From the NCBI RefSeq assembly GCF_018918285.1, contig NZ_JAHLQF010000002.1, positions 496,001-560,000 on the forward strand: a DNA stretch of 64,000 bases, written 5' to 3'. Made by a program: the position numbers and the translations under genes. Below are positions 25,486-34,888 of the stretch, in pieces. The notes under the pieces are model-generated. The model searched no databases. It had not been told where the DNA came from and was given only the letters and a program-made list of their open reading frames with translations. Every line of letters begins with the position of its first letter. The first letter of the stretch is position 1. Source of the stretch: Clostridium mobile. Its GTDB lineage: Bacteria > Bacillota > Clostridia > Clostridiales > Clostridiaceae.

Positions 25486-25530
25486 GTTGAAAATACATAT
25501 GCTTTCTGCAAAGTAATGAAGATATATAGA

Positions 25531-25555
25531 TATTATGGTATAATTTTCATGTAAA
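25531..25555 (+). promoter_or_regulatory. P3 promoter module, copy 1
   Basis: TATTATGGTATAATTTTCAT with TATAAT at 25539-25544. It is similar to 48359, 51049 and 53449. The leader AAGATTATTTATAT follows at 25587. Confidence 0.6.
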
Positions 25556-25641
25556 TTAAATAACAATTGTAATTAACTGTGAAGTAAAGATTATTTATAT
25601 AATTGGCAGATAAATGGTAATTTGAAAGGATGAATGATGTA

Positions 25642-26121
25642 ATGGCTGTTTTCGATAGTTATGATAATTATTATGATAGAGCAATGAAGGCTTATTGTTC
25701 TAATAAGAAAATAGATCCTAAAAATATTAATGATGAACAGAACAAGATAATTATTGAAAGATCCTGTGTTCATATTGGCTTTTACCTTACATGGATTATT
25801 AATAATAATCTGGAAGGAGATATGCATAAAGAATATGATTCAGAAAATCTTGAAAAGGTAAGAAGAGAAGAAATGACAGGAGTGAGTTTTTTCCTAACAT
25901 GTTGTGATGGTAAGCTATGGAGTGATGATTTTAATGACGAAGGATTAGCATTTACTGAATATTATTATGCTAGTGAACAGTTTATGAAAGATTACGTAGA
26001 TTTTGTTTTCAATGAACTGCATGATATTCCTTGTGAGTTTGATTTTGACTGGAAGGATTATAAAAAGTTTGAAGCTATACTAGATAGAAGATGTGAGGCT
26101 TTTGCCAAAAAGGAGAAATAG
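25642..26121 (+). CDS. acidic hypothetical protein, 159 aa (immunity-like)
   Basis: A soluble, strongly acidic protein with HIGFYLTWIINNNLEGD near residue 45 and a C-terminal helix rich in Asp/Glu. GAAAGGATG fits ATG 25642; ATG 25630 overlaps the site. I cannot name the family with certainty. The size, acidity and position at the head of a SUFU/ankyrin/DUF4261 cluster suggest an immunity-type protein. Confidence 0.6.
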   Translation: MAVFDSYDNYYDRAMKAYCSNKKIDPKNINDEQNKIIIERSCVHIGFYLTWIINNNLEGDMHKEYDSENLEKVRREEMTGVSFFLTCCDGKLWSDDFNDEGLAFTEYYYASEQFMKDYVDFVFNELHDIPCEFDFDWKDYKKFEAILDRRCEAFAKKEK

Positions 26122-26272
26122 TTTTTATATACTTGTCATGCCTTTTATAATGCCTAGTAGTCAATGGTTTCCTAAAATTTTCAATATAAAAATATGTTTT
26201 AATTATTTGAAAGATAAGTAGCAATTTGAGGTTAAATATTATAAATCGAAATTTGAATTGGGGGAATTAATT

Positions 26273-26386
26273 ATGGACAAAGAGCGTGTAAAAGATATAA
26301 TCAAAGCATGGATTCAAAGAATGAATGAAGATGAAATCTTATCCAAAAATGTTGTGGCTTTAAATTTTGGAATATATGAACCTTAA
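26273..26386 (+). CDS. short ORF, 37 aa, probably an N-terminal remnant
   Basis: GGGGGAAT precedes an ATG; the peptide is MDKERVKDIIKAW onward and ends in GIYEP. It reads like the N-terminus of a larger helical protein. It lies 14 bases before the SUFU gene and is likely translated on the same mRNA. A real small gene cannot be excluded. Confidence 0.4.
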   Translation: MDKERVKDIIKAWIQRMNEDEILSKNVVALNFGIYEP

Positions 26387-26400
26387 AGAAAGGAAATAAG

Positions 26401-27540
26401 ATGGGGATATTTAAGAAATTATTCAATAAGCAGAATGAAAATGAATCAGAAGAAGGTGAAAAAGTAGAGAATAAAATTTTGATAGAGAGCTGGTCACCAG
26501 TGTGCAATATTCAAGCCTTTGTTGAAAAGAGCGAAACTACAATTTATTTCTATTTATGGTTTAATCCATGTTCTGAAAATAGCACAATTAAACCATGTTG
26601 GGTTTGTAATACAAGTAGGACAGGCAAGGATATTGATTATGAAGCAATGGATAATGAAACTGCTCCTATGATGCCTTTGGAATACTGCAGTCATAGCAGT
26701 GAAGGGATAGAAATAGACACGGATAATTTATCAATTATCTGGTTTGAAGAAGGTGATGGGGCAGCACTATTGGAAAACAATAAACTTTTGGCCGTAATAC
26801 CTGGATGGGCGCAAAATGGATTTTATGGATATTCAATATATGCTGTGGGAACTGGACCATTTGCATGGGAATTAACTGATGCTGAAGACAATCTATATAA
26901 GAGGGTAATGAAAAGTAAAAAATACTGGGAATATTTATACGCAGATTACTTCAAAGATGTGCAGAATATGCATTTATCAGCTTTAGAAAGTTTTTTTGGA
27001 AATTATGAAAAGTACTATGCTATTGATAATAATCAGTTTCCACCTAAAGCATTAATTACAGGCATGAAGGATAAAGTTAATTATGCATTTACAGCGGGAG
27101 TAAGCGCACTATGTCAGCCTAAAATTGAACAGTTTTTTCAAGAAGAAACAGAGCAGTACAGAAGAATAGAACTAGGCTTTGCATGTAGTAATGATTTTAA
27201 AAATAAAAACCATTATATGAAGCTATTAAGTTATATAAGCGGTCAGACAGATCTTCCATGGAAGGCAATAACTTGGCTTGGAAATGGACATACTATTCCT
27301 TGTAATGTAATAAGTAATTTTGAAGCTGTGCTATTGATAAATGATAATATGTTTCCTCAAATTAATTCACCTAAATATGATACTTTTATGGATGAAAGAA
27401 TTAATTTGTTATGGGTAATTCCTATAACTAAAGAGGAATACAATTTTGTTCAGGACAATGATGTTGATAAGCTTATAGAAAAGTATAATGGTAATTTACA
27501 AGATATAATTATATTTGATGAAAAACCTAAATTTATTTAA
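26401..27540 (+). CDS. suppressor-of-fused (SUFU) domain protein, 379 aa
   Basis: The C-terminal part, about 185-370, is a SUFU-like domain (ALITGMKDKVNYAFTAGVSA, RRIELGFAC, TIPCNVISNFEAVLLIN, DERINLLWVIPITKEEY). The N-terminal half has a second beta domain containing CWVCNTSRTG. Bacterial SUFU proteins are established immunity proteins of polymorphic toxin systems. No toxin gene is adjacent. AAAGGAAAT precedes ATG, within 14 bases of the small ORF before it. Confidence 0.85.
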   Translation: MGIFKKLFNKQNENESEEGEKVENKILIESWSPVCNIQAFVEKSETTIYFYLWFNPCSENSTIKPCWVCNTSRTGKDIDYEAMDNETAPMMPLEYCSHSSEGIEIDTDNLSIIWFEEGDGAALLENNKLLAVIPGWAQNGFYGYSIYAVGTGPFAWELTDAEDNLYKRVMKSKKYWEYLYADYFKDVQNMHLSALESFFGNYEKYYAIDNNQFPPKALITGMKDKVNYAFTAGVSALCQPKIEQFFQEETEQYRRIELGFACSNDFKNKNHYMKLLSYISGQTDLPWKAITWLGNGHTIPCNVISNFEAVLLINDNMFPQINSPKYDTFMDERINLLWVIPITKEEYNFVQDNDVDKLIEKYNGNLQDIIIFDEKPKFI

Positions 27541-27698
27541 CAGCGTTGTTCAGATATGTTAAATTGCTTCTAAGTTTATTATATTGAGATTGCAGATAAA
27601 GATGATAATAAGATCTACTGTGAATTTAAAAAAATCTGTTGCTAATTATAATTTAATTATTTTTTATCAGTGATTTAGTGGTAGAAAGGAGAGAATGT

Positions 27699-28355
27699 AT
27701 GAAAAAATTATTTGTTGCAATAAGACAAGGTGATATAGATACTGTAAAAACATTGATTCAAAAGAAACCTGAGTTGATTTCGTGTACAGCGAAACAGCCA
27801 CCTAAAAAAGACCATGGACAATCTCCTTTGCAAGTTGCAATAAAATCTGGCAACTTTGAAATTGCAGAATATCTTTTGGATTGTGGCGCTGATGTGAATT
27901 TCATGGAAAAAGAAAGCTGTTATGAGTGGAGGATGCCAGTTTTACAGGATGCTATTATGGCAGCCGTTATGAGCTCAAGATGGAATACAAAGGATGCTAT
28001 TATGGGATTTCGGGAGTTTAATTCAAAGGAAAAGGCTGATAAGGCCTTTCATGTATTGAAAAGGATGATTGATATGGGAGCGGATATTTCTTCTGTTGAT
28101 TCCTATGGAAATTCTTGTTTAGTAAGAGCAATTTTAGATGCAAGACAAATACTTCCTAGCTACTATTACAAAGAGGATAGGGTTGCCAATAATAGGATTA
28201 TTACAAATGAGCTTAAGGAAGATTTAATGCGAATTTTCGATTTGCTGATCCAAAAAGGTGCAGACATATATGAAATGGATAAGCGCAACAATAAAACGCT
28301 TTGTGAATCTTATTCAAAAGAACCAGTAGCACAATTTTTAATGAAGAGTAAATAG
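27699..28355 (+). CDS. ankyrin repeat protein, 218 aa
   Basis: Ankyrin units are visible at about residues 3-30 (FVAIRQGDIDTVKTLI), 46-75 (SPLQVAIKSGNFEIAEYLL) and in later, more degenerate copies (CLVRAILDAR; MRIFDLLIQKGADIYEMD). There is no signal peptide. Short bacterial ankyrin proteins often serve as immunity or adaptor proteins. GAAAGGAGAG ahead of ATG 27699 is a strong start. It belongs to the 25.6-29.8 kb cluster. Confidence 0.85.
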   Translation: MKKLFVAIRQGDIDTVKTLIQKKPELISCTAKQPPKKDHGQSPLQVAIKSGNFEIAEYLLDCGADVNFMEKESCYEWRMPVLQDAIMAAVMSSRWNTKDAIMGFREFNSKEKADKAFHVLKRMIDMGADISSVDSYGNSCLVRAILDARQILPSYYYKEDRVANNRIITNELKEDLMRIFDLLIQKGADIYEMDKRNNKTLCESYSKEPVAQFLMKSK

Positions 28356-28416
28356 TAAACAAATTCTTAATTTAAGGATAAGTATTATAAGTAGTAAATT
28401 TGCAGGGGGATTATCA

Positions 28417-29220
28417 ATGCGATTATTTGAGGTTGGAAAGAAAAAAGAAGGATATAAATGTGTGCAGTATGGGTTATTTAATGATGCTGAGTTTGATGCA
28501 GAATCATTTATAAATGGATTTGAAAAAGATTGGGGAGTGAAATTAGAAGCAGAAATAAGAAATGATGATATGATTACACATGTCAATTTTAACATAGATA
28601 AGATTCAGTTTGTATGTTCATTTATGAAAGCTGCGTATCCAGATGATTCTCCAATTGAAGCTGCAAAAAGAAATCCATTTTGGAGAGAAGCAGAAGAATG
28701 TGTTAACAATCATAAGGCATTTATGATTGTTAGTATTTTAGAAAATAAATGTTTAAATCAGATTAAAACTTGCTCTATATTTACACAGGTCTGTTGTTCA
28801 CTTATGAGAATGTCTGATGGAATATGTATGTATAATGCAGATTCAGACTTAATCATTGAAAAAAATAGTTATCGTAGCTATATGAATATTATGAAAGCAG
28901 CAATTGAAAATAATGATTATTATCTTCCATATCAAAATTGGATAAACATTAACTATGTTAGAGAAGAAAATGGGAAAATAGGAGCTTTCACAATAGGATT
29001 AAATATATTTAATAAGTTAGAAATAGAGTTGGTACATGTAGAGTATGAAGTAGAAATAATGCAGAAAATTGTAAACAAGATTTTACTTTGCTTAATAATG
29101 GACAATAAGACATTGGAAAGTGGTGAACTAATTAAGTTGTATGAAGATATTGAAATTATTACAAAAAAGGGAAAGGGCTATTATCTAAATGATAGAGAGA
29201 CAATACGTATTTTTTATTAA
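28417..29220 (+). CDS. DUF4261-like protein, 267 aa
   Basis: An N-terminal domain with FNDAEFDAESFINGFEKDW precedes a DUF4261-like C-terminal half (AFMIVSILENKCLNQIK, SDGICMYNADSDLIIEKNSY, IGAFTIGLNIFNKLEIELV). DUF4261 assignment is from pattern memory. Such proteins appear among bacterial immunity-type genes. GGGGG precedes ATG 28417. It lies 61 bases after the ankyrin gene and is probably co-transcribed. Confidence 0.65.
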   Translation: MRLFEVGKKKEGYKCVQYGLFNDAEFDAESFINGFEKDWGVKLEAEIRNDDMITHVNFNIDKIQFVCSFMKAAYPDDSPIEAAKRNPFWREAEECVNNHKAFMIVSILENKCLNQIKTCSIFTQVCCSLMRMSDGICMYNADSDLIIEKNSYRSYMNIMKAAIENNDYYLPYQNWININYVREENGKIGAFTIGLNIFNKLEIELVHVEYEVEIMQKIVNKILLCLIMDNKTLESGELIKLYEDIEIITKKGKGYYLNDRETIRIFY

Positions 29221-29268
29221 TATCATTTGATAAACAAATTCCAATTTATTTATAAGGAGGAATAGAGG

Positions 29269-29757
29269 ATGGAGTCATTGAGTAAAAGTTTAAGTGAGTA
29301 TGTAAAACTATTACAAGAAACTAATTTACAAAAAGCTTATAAAGGTTTGATAGAATATATTTCAGAATTACGAAAACACTTCAAAGAAAATTTTTCAGAA
29401 TATGAAGTATCAGGAAGTTTATATCAAGGCTATTTGGATTTAACTTTTTTCACATTAACTACTAAAGAAATGAAACTAAAAGAACTGAAATTTGCCATTG
29501 TTTTTATCCATGATAAAATGCAATTCGAAGTTTGGTTATCTGGAAAAAATAGAGCTGTAATGTCTTCATACCATAAGAAGTTCAGTAATTATCAACTAGA
29601 TAACTACACCCTAGCTGAAGATGAAAAAGGAATGGATTCAATTATTGAAGCTGTGTTAGTAGACAAACCTAATTTCGATAATCTAATTGAGCTAACAAAT
29701 GAAATTGAAATAGGCGTAATCAATTTTATAAAAGATATTGAAAATCTTATTAATTGA
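29269..29757 (+). CDS. DUF7000-like protein, 162 aa
   Basis: LSEYVKLLQETNLQKAYKGL, VSGSLYQGYLDLTFF, LKFAIVFIHDKMQFEVWLSG and the helical end match a family I remember as DUF7000. Function unknown; it is soluble. AAGGAGG ahead of ATG is excellent. Its TGA stop overlaps the ATG of a truncated ORF. Confidence 0.7.
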   Translation: MESLSKSLSEYVKLLQETNLQKAYKGLIEYISELRKHFKENFSEYEVSGSLYQGYLDLTFFTLTTKEMKLKELKFAIVFIHDKMQFEVWLSGKNRAVMSSYHKKFSNYQLDNYTLAEDEKGMDSIIEAVLVDKPNFDNLIELTNEIEIGVINFIKDIENLIN

Positions 29758-29900
29758 TGAAGGACTTAAACTTAGAAATTACAAAAGATGCATATACTAT
29801 AGATAATGATTGGTACTATGCATATGCTAAAAAGGTTAGATTAATTATTGATACCGTATTGTTCAACATGAATATGCGGTGTTTTTATTTTACAATTTAA
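29757..29900 (+). pseudogene. truncated ORF ending inside an A repeat, 47 codons
   Basis: The ATG overlaps the previous stop (tgATGa). After about 31 natural-looking codons (MKDLNLEITKDAYTIDNDW onward) the frame runs into the A hairpin and its last 16 codons are repeat DNA. The element seems to have replaced the gene's 3' part. Family unknown. Confidence 0.55.
29850..29886 (+). terminator. A hairpin of the composite repeat
   Basis: ATACCGTATTGTTCA pairs with AATATGCGGTGT and is followed by TTTTT. It lies inside the truncated reading frame. Confidence 0.75.
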
Positions 29901-30029
29901 ATATTTTATACAAGAGTAAAACATGGCTAAATGTAGTTAATGAAATGAAAGTGCACATATCTATTTAACACTTATTGTAAAAGTAGCCAAGTGTTATCAT
30001 TAAATATAATATAATTATTATTAATTTTC

Positions 30030-30248
30030 CTATTTAAAAGTATCAATGAGTATTTTTATATCTTCCTTATCGTCAATCCACTCTTCGGAATATCCACAGT
30101 CACAGCATAAATAGCGTGTTATCTTTATAGCACTAAGAACAGTAAATCCGGTCATTATAATATTTCCACTGCCATATGATCCTGCCTTACCTGGAATTCT
30201 CAATATAGAATTTGAATTACACTTTGGACATATCGATGTATTCTTCAT
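30030..30248 (-). CDS. small zinc-ribbon protein, 72 aa
   Basis: CPKCNSNS at the start and YLCCDCGYSEEW further on form a CxxC ... CxxC ribbon around a glycine-rich stretch (GKAGSYGSGN) and a hydrophobic segment. GGAGG precedes the start on the minus strand. Function unknown. It is the only minus gene between the immunity cluster and the conserved block. Confidence 0.7.
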   Translation of the reverse strand: MKNTSICPKCNSNSILRIPGKAGSYGSGNIIMTGFTVLSAIKITRYLCCDCGYSEEWIDDKEDIKILIDTFK

Positions 30249-30568
30249 ATAAACCTCCTATAATATAAAAAGTTAGTATGTATTCACCTTATATATTCAG
30301 AATGAGTTGAATGTTTTTATTGAAATATTAGAATGTATGAAAAATGAAATTTTTATGTAGGAGAAAGAAATGTTTCAAAAGTTTCTAGAAAAATTTTAGT
30401 TTTAACTGAGTTTAATATTATGCACACAAAAAATATTATTGACTTGAGATTAAGGAAATGATAAAATTGTATATTACGCGAATAAATAAATATAATAACT
30501 CAATTATATCATATCATAATCAAAACAAAAAGTCAATAGGAAATTTTGAAAAATAAGGGGGGTAATTT
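30249..30568. other. intergenic region with promoter
   Basis: A 320-base divergent gap. TTGACT (30439-30444), a 17-base spacer and TAAAAT (30462-30467) form a good sigma-A promoter for the pair at 30569. The remainder is very AT-rich; no repeat module or gene is seen. Confidence 0.6.
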
Positions 30569-31036
30569 GTGAAAAATTATATTGTGTCTATTCCAAATTC
30601 TATAATAAATAGTCAAGCATTTATACAAATCCAGCAAATTAACGAAGAGACTTTGGAATATGGATTAAAACTTTTAGAGAAAGATATAAAAACAATTATA
30701 GAAACGAGAGATGAAATTTTAGTAAGTAGTGGTAGAGTAGAATTTGGCGGAGGTATAATCACAAAAATTATTTCTAATTTTTGTGATTCGCCTTATATTT
30801 TACAAGATAATTATGTTGAAACTATAAATGATCTTATAGAAACTTTTTATTATTATAAAAATGAAACAATGGAAGAGATAAGTGATGATGAGTTAATTGA
30901 GTTGATGAAAGAGTATTTTGATAATAGATGCCAAGGGGATTTAGAACTTCTTAGATATAAATACTTGGATAAAATAGCTCACAATATAAAGTATGGAGTG
31001 TCTGATTATTTAAATGTGAATGGAGATGAAGAATAA
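30569..31036 (+). CDS. DUF6323-like protein, 155 aa
   Basis: The GTG start follows AAGGGGGG. Helical protein with EEISDDELIELMKEYFD and CQGDLELLRYKYLDKIA. From memory it resembles DUF6323, which accompanies DUF6179 in clostridia. Translation is coupled to the next gene, whose ATG overlaps this stop by one base. Confidence 0.65.
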   Translation: MKNYIVSIPNSIINSQAFIQIQQINEETLEYGLKLLEKDIKTIIETRDEILVSSGRVEFGGGIITKIISNFCDSPYILQDNYVETINDLIETFYYYKNETMEEISDDELIELMKEYFDNRCQGDLELLRYKYLDKIAHNIKYGVSDYLNVNGDEE

Positions 31037-32394
31037 TGGATAATTTTATTACAAATAAAAGATATGATTTTGAAAATTTATTAAGTAAGAAACATTATTT
31101 TAGATCTCTGATGGAGGTGCTTCATTCAAATAATCTACTAAATATAAGAGAGGTTGAAAGTATTCAACTTCAATTGCTAGACATCTTAACAGAAATGGTT
31201 GGTTATTATACAAGAAATAAAAGTTCTTCAGTTAGGGTGGAAGTTGCAAATCAAATTATGCTATCTATTTGCTACACCATTGGATTGTTTTTAAAGAGTC
31301 AATCAACAATAGAGGAAAGTATAACTTTAATTAAAAATAAAGAAGTAAAGTATTTATTTTATCACGGGGGAAAGGTATTAAAGGCCAAGGTGGATGAATG
31401 TAAAAGATTATTTCTAGTTGTAAAAGAAACTAGATTACAAACAGAAAATTATGCCTATATAGATACTATTAGTTATGGAATTCCATTATTTTTTAAAGAG
31501 TATGATGTTAGATTTGCAAGTCATGAAACTCCAGGTTCTATAGATTATCCACTAGCCATAGATGAAATGAATTTAGTAGGAATTGAATATATAGAGGATT
31601 ATTTAAATAAAATAATTCTTGAAAATAAGTTCTGTTCACACTTCGATGGTTCGGAAATTAAAGTTTTATTAAAAGAATTTAATAAAGACTCTAATCATAT
31701 GTTAATTAATATTTTTCAGTTAGCTGTTACCAACTATCTAGGGTGTACTCTAATAGGAAAGGATAGTAGGTCCTTAGAGATAATTAAAGGGGATAGAACA
31801 TATCTTAAAAGTATCATGAAAGACTTATCTCAAGTAGAATTTAGAAGATTGATTTTGGGGGCAACAGAAAAAATTTGTAAGGAACTTTTTATTAAGGATA
31901 AAAATTTTACTGAGTATATAAACAATACTGTTCTCAAGATTACACCTGAAATAAAAAGATGTATTGAAACTAACACCTTAGAAAAGATATTTATTACTTT
32001 AGGTAAGTCAGAGGAAAATATACTTAAATATGAGGACGGTAAAAGTTTAGATGATAGTAGATTTAGGAATATAACTGAAGAGATTAGAGATTGCAGTAGA
32101 GTAGAAGACAAAATAAAGATTATTAGAGAAGAATTTCACAGCTTAAAGGATCTGATAGATGCATTTAGTTCTGATTGCATATTTGATGATGAATTTATTG
32201 ATATTTTTAAAGCTCTAGATGATTTTGAAGTAGCTTTATTAATTAAGAGTATTTCTAATAATAAAGCTCTAGATAATTATTATGGTACTGAAAGTGAGAA
32301 AGAATGGCATGAAAAGTTTAATAAATATTTGGAAAGCTTAGATGATACGAAAAAAGTAGAGTTAATTACAATATCTCAGGGGATTAGCATGTAA
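31036..32394 (+). CDS. DUF6179-like protein, 452 aa
   Basis: A large, soluble helical protein beginning RYDFENLLSKKHYFRSLMEV and carrying YDVRFASHETPGSIDYPLA in the middle. No catalytic motif is evident. The pairing with the 155-aa gene is the same as in DUF6323/DUF6179 loci I recall. Role unknown. Confidence 0.7.
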   Translation: MDNFITNKRYDFENLLSKKHYFRSLMEVLHSNNLLNIREVESIQLQLLDILTEMVGYYTRNKSSSVRVEVANQIMLSICYTIGLFLKSQSTIEESITLIKNKEVKYLFYHGGKVLKAKVDECKRLFLVVKETRLQTENYAYIDTISYGIPLFFKEYDVRFASHETPGSIDYPLAIDEMNLVGIEYIEDYLNKIILENKFCSHFDGSEIKVLLKEFNKDSNHMLINIFQLAVTNYLGCTLIGKDSRSLEIIKGDRTYLKSIMKDLSQVEFRRLILGATEKICKELFIKDKNFTEYINNTVLKITPEIKRCIETNTLEKIFITLGKSEENILKYEDGKSLDDSRFRNITEEIRDCSRVEDKIKIIREEFHSLKDLIDAFSSDCIFDDEFIDIFKALDDFEVALLIKSISNNKALDNYYGTESEKEWHEKFNKYLESLDDTKKVELITISQGISM

Positions 32395-32487
32395 ATTGGC
32401 ATAGCTCCATGGTCAAATGAAAGCTTAATTCCAGAAGAAATTAATAGAATAGTAAAGGCGATTATGACAACTTTCTAAGAAGTATTA
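32395..32487 (+). pseudogene. possible coding relic
   Basis: A short open stretch (IAPWSNESLIPEEINRIVKA) begins at the stop of the previous gene and ends with TAA. It reads like protein but has no start. Low confidence. Confidence 0.25.
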
Positions 32488-32550
32488 AAGTGTGTTAAAA
32501 CAATCTAATGTATGTTATAATTAGGAGAAAGTCATAAATTAAGTTTTTAC

Positions 32551-32579
32551 TTGCAAATTAGTATAAAAATATATATAAT
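32551..32579 (+). promoter_or_regulatory. promoter of the T-box leader
   Basis: TTGCAA (32551-32556), 17 bases, TATAAT (32574-32579). Transcription would start near 32586, just ahead of the T-box stem I. Confidence 0.7.
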
Positions 32580-32599
32580 TAACATACAATATAGATTAA

Positions 32600-32831
32600 A
32601 AGCAGCATTGATAAAAGCTACGATTTATAAATTTCTTAAGAGAGCCGATGGTTGGTGAGAATCGGTGAAAGGATAAATCTTTCCACTTTTGGAGCTGTCG
32701 ATGATAAATCGAAAGGTTAGTACCCTTTATCCTACTTTTGTCGAGAGGTTGGTTCTCTTTGTGAATCAACAATTTGGGTGGCAACGCGGATTACTTCCGT
32801 CCCAGTTATGTATTATGGGACGGAGTTTTTT
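32600..32831 (+). promoter_or_regulatory. T-box riboswitch (serine tRNA-responsive)
   Basis: The T-box sequence TGGGTGGCAACGCGG (32775-32789) is followed by a terminator (CCGTCCCA / TGGGACGG with a T-run, 32795-32831). The upstream stem I region (32640-32760) has several helices, for example around AGCCGATGG/TCGGTGAAAGG. Uncharged tRNA-Ser should stabilise the antiterminator and turn on serS. I did not assign the specifier codon. Confidence 0.92.
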
Positions 32832-32897
32832 ATTTTATTGATCAAAAGCTATAATAAAGCTAAAATATTATTTATATTTAATTTAGGAGGAGACACT

Positions 32898-34175
32898 ATG
32901 TTAGATTTAAAATTTGTAAGGGAAAATCCCGAAGTTGTTAAGCAAAATATGAGAAATAAGTTTCAGGATAATAAGCTTCACTTAGTAGATGACGTAATTG
33001 CTATGGATCTTGAGCTAAGAAATATAAAGCAGGAAGCGGATTCTTTAAGAGCAAATAGAAATAAGATTTCAAAGCAAATCGGTGGACTTATGGCTCAAGG
33101 TAAAAAAGACGAAGCAGAAGAAATGAAGAAACAAGTTACAGCGCATTCTGAACATTTAGCACAGCTAGAAGAAAAAGAAGGGGAACTTGAAGAAAAAGTT
33201 AAAAATAATATGATGGCTATTCCAAACATAATCGATCCAAGTGTTCCTATTGGTAAAGATGATAGCGAAAATGTGGAAATTCAACGTTATGGTGAACCAG
33301 TTGTACCTGATTTTGAAATTCCATACCATACTGATATTATGGAGAAATTAAGCGGTATTGATTTAGAAAGTGCTAGAAAGGTTGCAGGTAATGGGTTCTA
33401 TTACTTAATGGGAAACATTGCTAGACTTCATTCAGCAGTAATTTCTTATGCAAGAGATTTTATGATAAATCGTGGTTTCACATATTGTATTCCACCTTTT
33501 ATGATTCGTAGTGAAGTTGTAACTGGTGTTATGAGTTTTGCAGAAATGGATGCCATGATGTATAAAATAGAAGGTGAAGATTTATATCTAATTGGAACTA
33601 GTGAACATTCTATGATTGGTAAATTTATTGATACTATACTACCAGAAGAAACTTTACCACACACATTAACTAGTTATTCTCCTTGCTTCAGAAAAGAAAA
33701 AGGAGCACATGGTATTGAGGAAAGAGGAGTATATAGAATTCATCAATTTGAAAAACAAGAAATGATTGTTGTATGTAAGCCAGAAGATAGTATGATGTGG
33801 TACGATAAGTTATGGCAAAACACAGTAGATTTATTCCGTTCCTTAGATATACCAGTAAGAACTTTAGAATGTTGTTCTGGTGACTTAGCAGATTTAAAGG
33901 TAAAATCAGTGGACGTAGAAGCATGGTCTCCTAGACAAAAGAAATACTTTGAAATAGGAAGCTGCTCTAACTTAGGGGATGCACAAGCACGTAGACTAAA
34001 AATTCGTGTAAATGGTGAAGATGGAAAATACTTTGCACATACATTAAACAATACAGTAGTTGCACCTCCAAGAATGTTAATTGCTTTCTTAGAGAACAAC
34101 TTAAACCCAGATGGTTCCATAAATATTCCAGCTGCATTACAACCATATATGGGCGGTATGACAGTTATTAAATAA
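32898..34175 (+). CDS. serS: seryl-tRNA synthetase
   Basis: The 425-aa class II synthetase charges tRNA-Ser. The start is ATG 32898 after GGAGGAG; a longer in-frame opening runs through the T-box and is not used. The N-terminal coiled-coil arm spans about 25-105. Class II motifs follow, with YLIGTSEHSMIG and FRKEKGAHGIEERGVYRIH (motif 2 region), EIGSCSNLGDAQARR and the motif 3 HTLNNTVVAPPRMLIAFLEN. Length is normal. Confidence 0.97.
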   Translation: MLDLKFVRENPEVVKQNMRNKFQDNKLHLVDDVIAMDLELRNIKQEADSLRANRNKISKQIGGLMAQGKKDEAEEMKKQVTAHSEHLAQLEEKEGELEEKVKNNMMAIPNIIDPSVPIGKDDSENVEIQRYGEPVVPDFEIPYHTDIMEKLSGIDLESARKVAGNGFYYLMGNIARLHSAVISYARDFMINRGFTYCIPPFMIRSEVVTGVMSFAEMDAMMYKIEGEDLYLIGTSEHSMIGKFIDTILPEETLPHTLTSYSPCFRKEKGAHGIEERGVYRIHQFEKQEMIVVCKPEDSMMWYDKLWQNTVDLFRSLDIPVRTLECCSGDLADLKVKSVDVEAWSPRQKKYFEIGSCSNLGDAQARRLKIRVNGEDGKYFAHTLNNTVVAPPRMLIAFLENNLNPDGSINIPAALQPYMGGMTVIK

Positions 34176-34181
34176 TATAAA

Positions 34182-34220
34182 AAAAAGCTTTCACTTCTAT
34201 TATGGAGTGAAGGCTTTTTA
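34182..34220 (+). terminator. terminator of serS
   Basis: AAAGCTTTCACT pairs with AGTGAAGGCTTT, then TTTA. Confidence 0.85.
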
Positions 34221-34390
34221 TTTGTTTAAGACTAGAAAATATAAGAGAAACAACATTAATTTCAAGAGATAAAAAAACATTACTTACATAGATAACTGAT
34301 TAAAATATGGTATAATTAAAAGATTAGAGGAAGCGATATAAGAAAGGTTTATTATTATTTTTTAGCTATATTTATAGAAGAGAGGTTTTT

Positions 34391-34852
34391 ATGAATATTT
34401 TTGATATTATTATTCCAGTACTATTTATTTTAATTATTTTAAAAGAATTAAGATATAAAAAAATACTAATAATCCCCACAAGAAAAAGATATGGAGAAAT
34501 CATTGTGGTTTTATTTAGTATAATTATTTTCATTTGGATTATATATTCTTATGCTAAGACTTGGAATCATTATACAATAGGAGTATTAGGAATTCTTGCG
34601 CTTATAAGCGGTTGGATTAAGGAAGGAATTAGCTCAAAGGGTTTCATATCAATGTATAAATATAAAAAGATCATATTATGGGAGGAAATTGAAAAAGTTA
34701 CCATAATTGGTGCGAAAGATATAAAGGTTAAGTTATTCGGTGGTTTTATGGAACAAACATTTCATTTCAAAAAGAGTGATTATGATAAAGTCATTAATAT
34801 GTTAAAAGAAAATTTGACCATCAAGGCTGAAATAGAAACAATGGTTAAATGA
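34391..34852 (+). CDS. membrane protein with cytoplasmic PH-like tail, 153 aa
   Basis: Three hydrophobic segments (about 4-18, 37-54 and 62-80) precede a basic soluble tail (KYKKIILWEEIEKVTIIGAK ... FGGFMEQTFHFKKSDYDKV). That tail is typical of the DUF5673 or PH-domain type small membrane proteins. The assignment is tentative. AGAGG precedes ATG 34391. Confidence 0.6.
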   Translation: MNIFDIIIPVLFILIILKELRYKKILIIPTRKRYGEIIVVLFSIIIFIWIIYSYAKTWNHYTIGVLGILALISGWIKEGISSKGFISMYKYKKIILWEEIEKVTIIGAKDIKVKLFGGFMEQTFHFKKSDYDKVINMLKENLTIKAEIETMVK

Positions 34853-34888
34853 GGAAGTGAAAGATGTGATATTTTAGGAGAAGAAAGC

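Noticed and set aside
26401-29757. A complete toxin-immunity locus
   Set aside because: Immunity-type proteins are present, but no toxin, secretion signal or delivery protein is found in the neighbourhood.
32778-32897. An N-terminal extension of seryl-tRNA synthetase of 40 residues
   Set aside because: It would be translated from the T-box terminator region. ATG 32898 has a perfect GGAGGAG site and gives the normal N-terminus.
33743-34120. A 125-aa minus-strand ORF
   Set aside because: It lies wholly inside serS and reflects codon bias.
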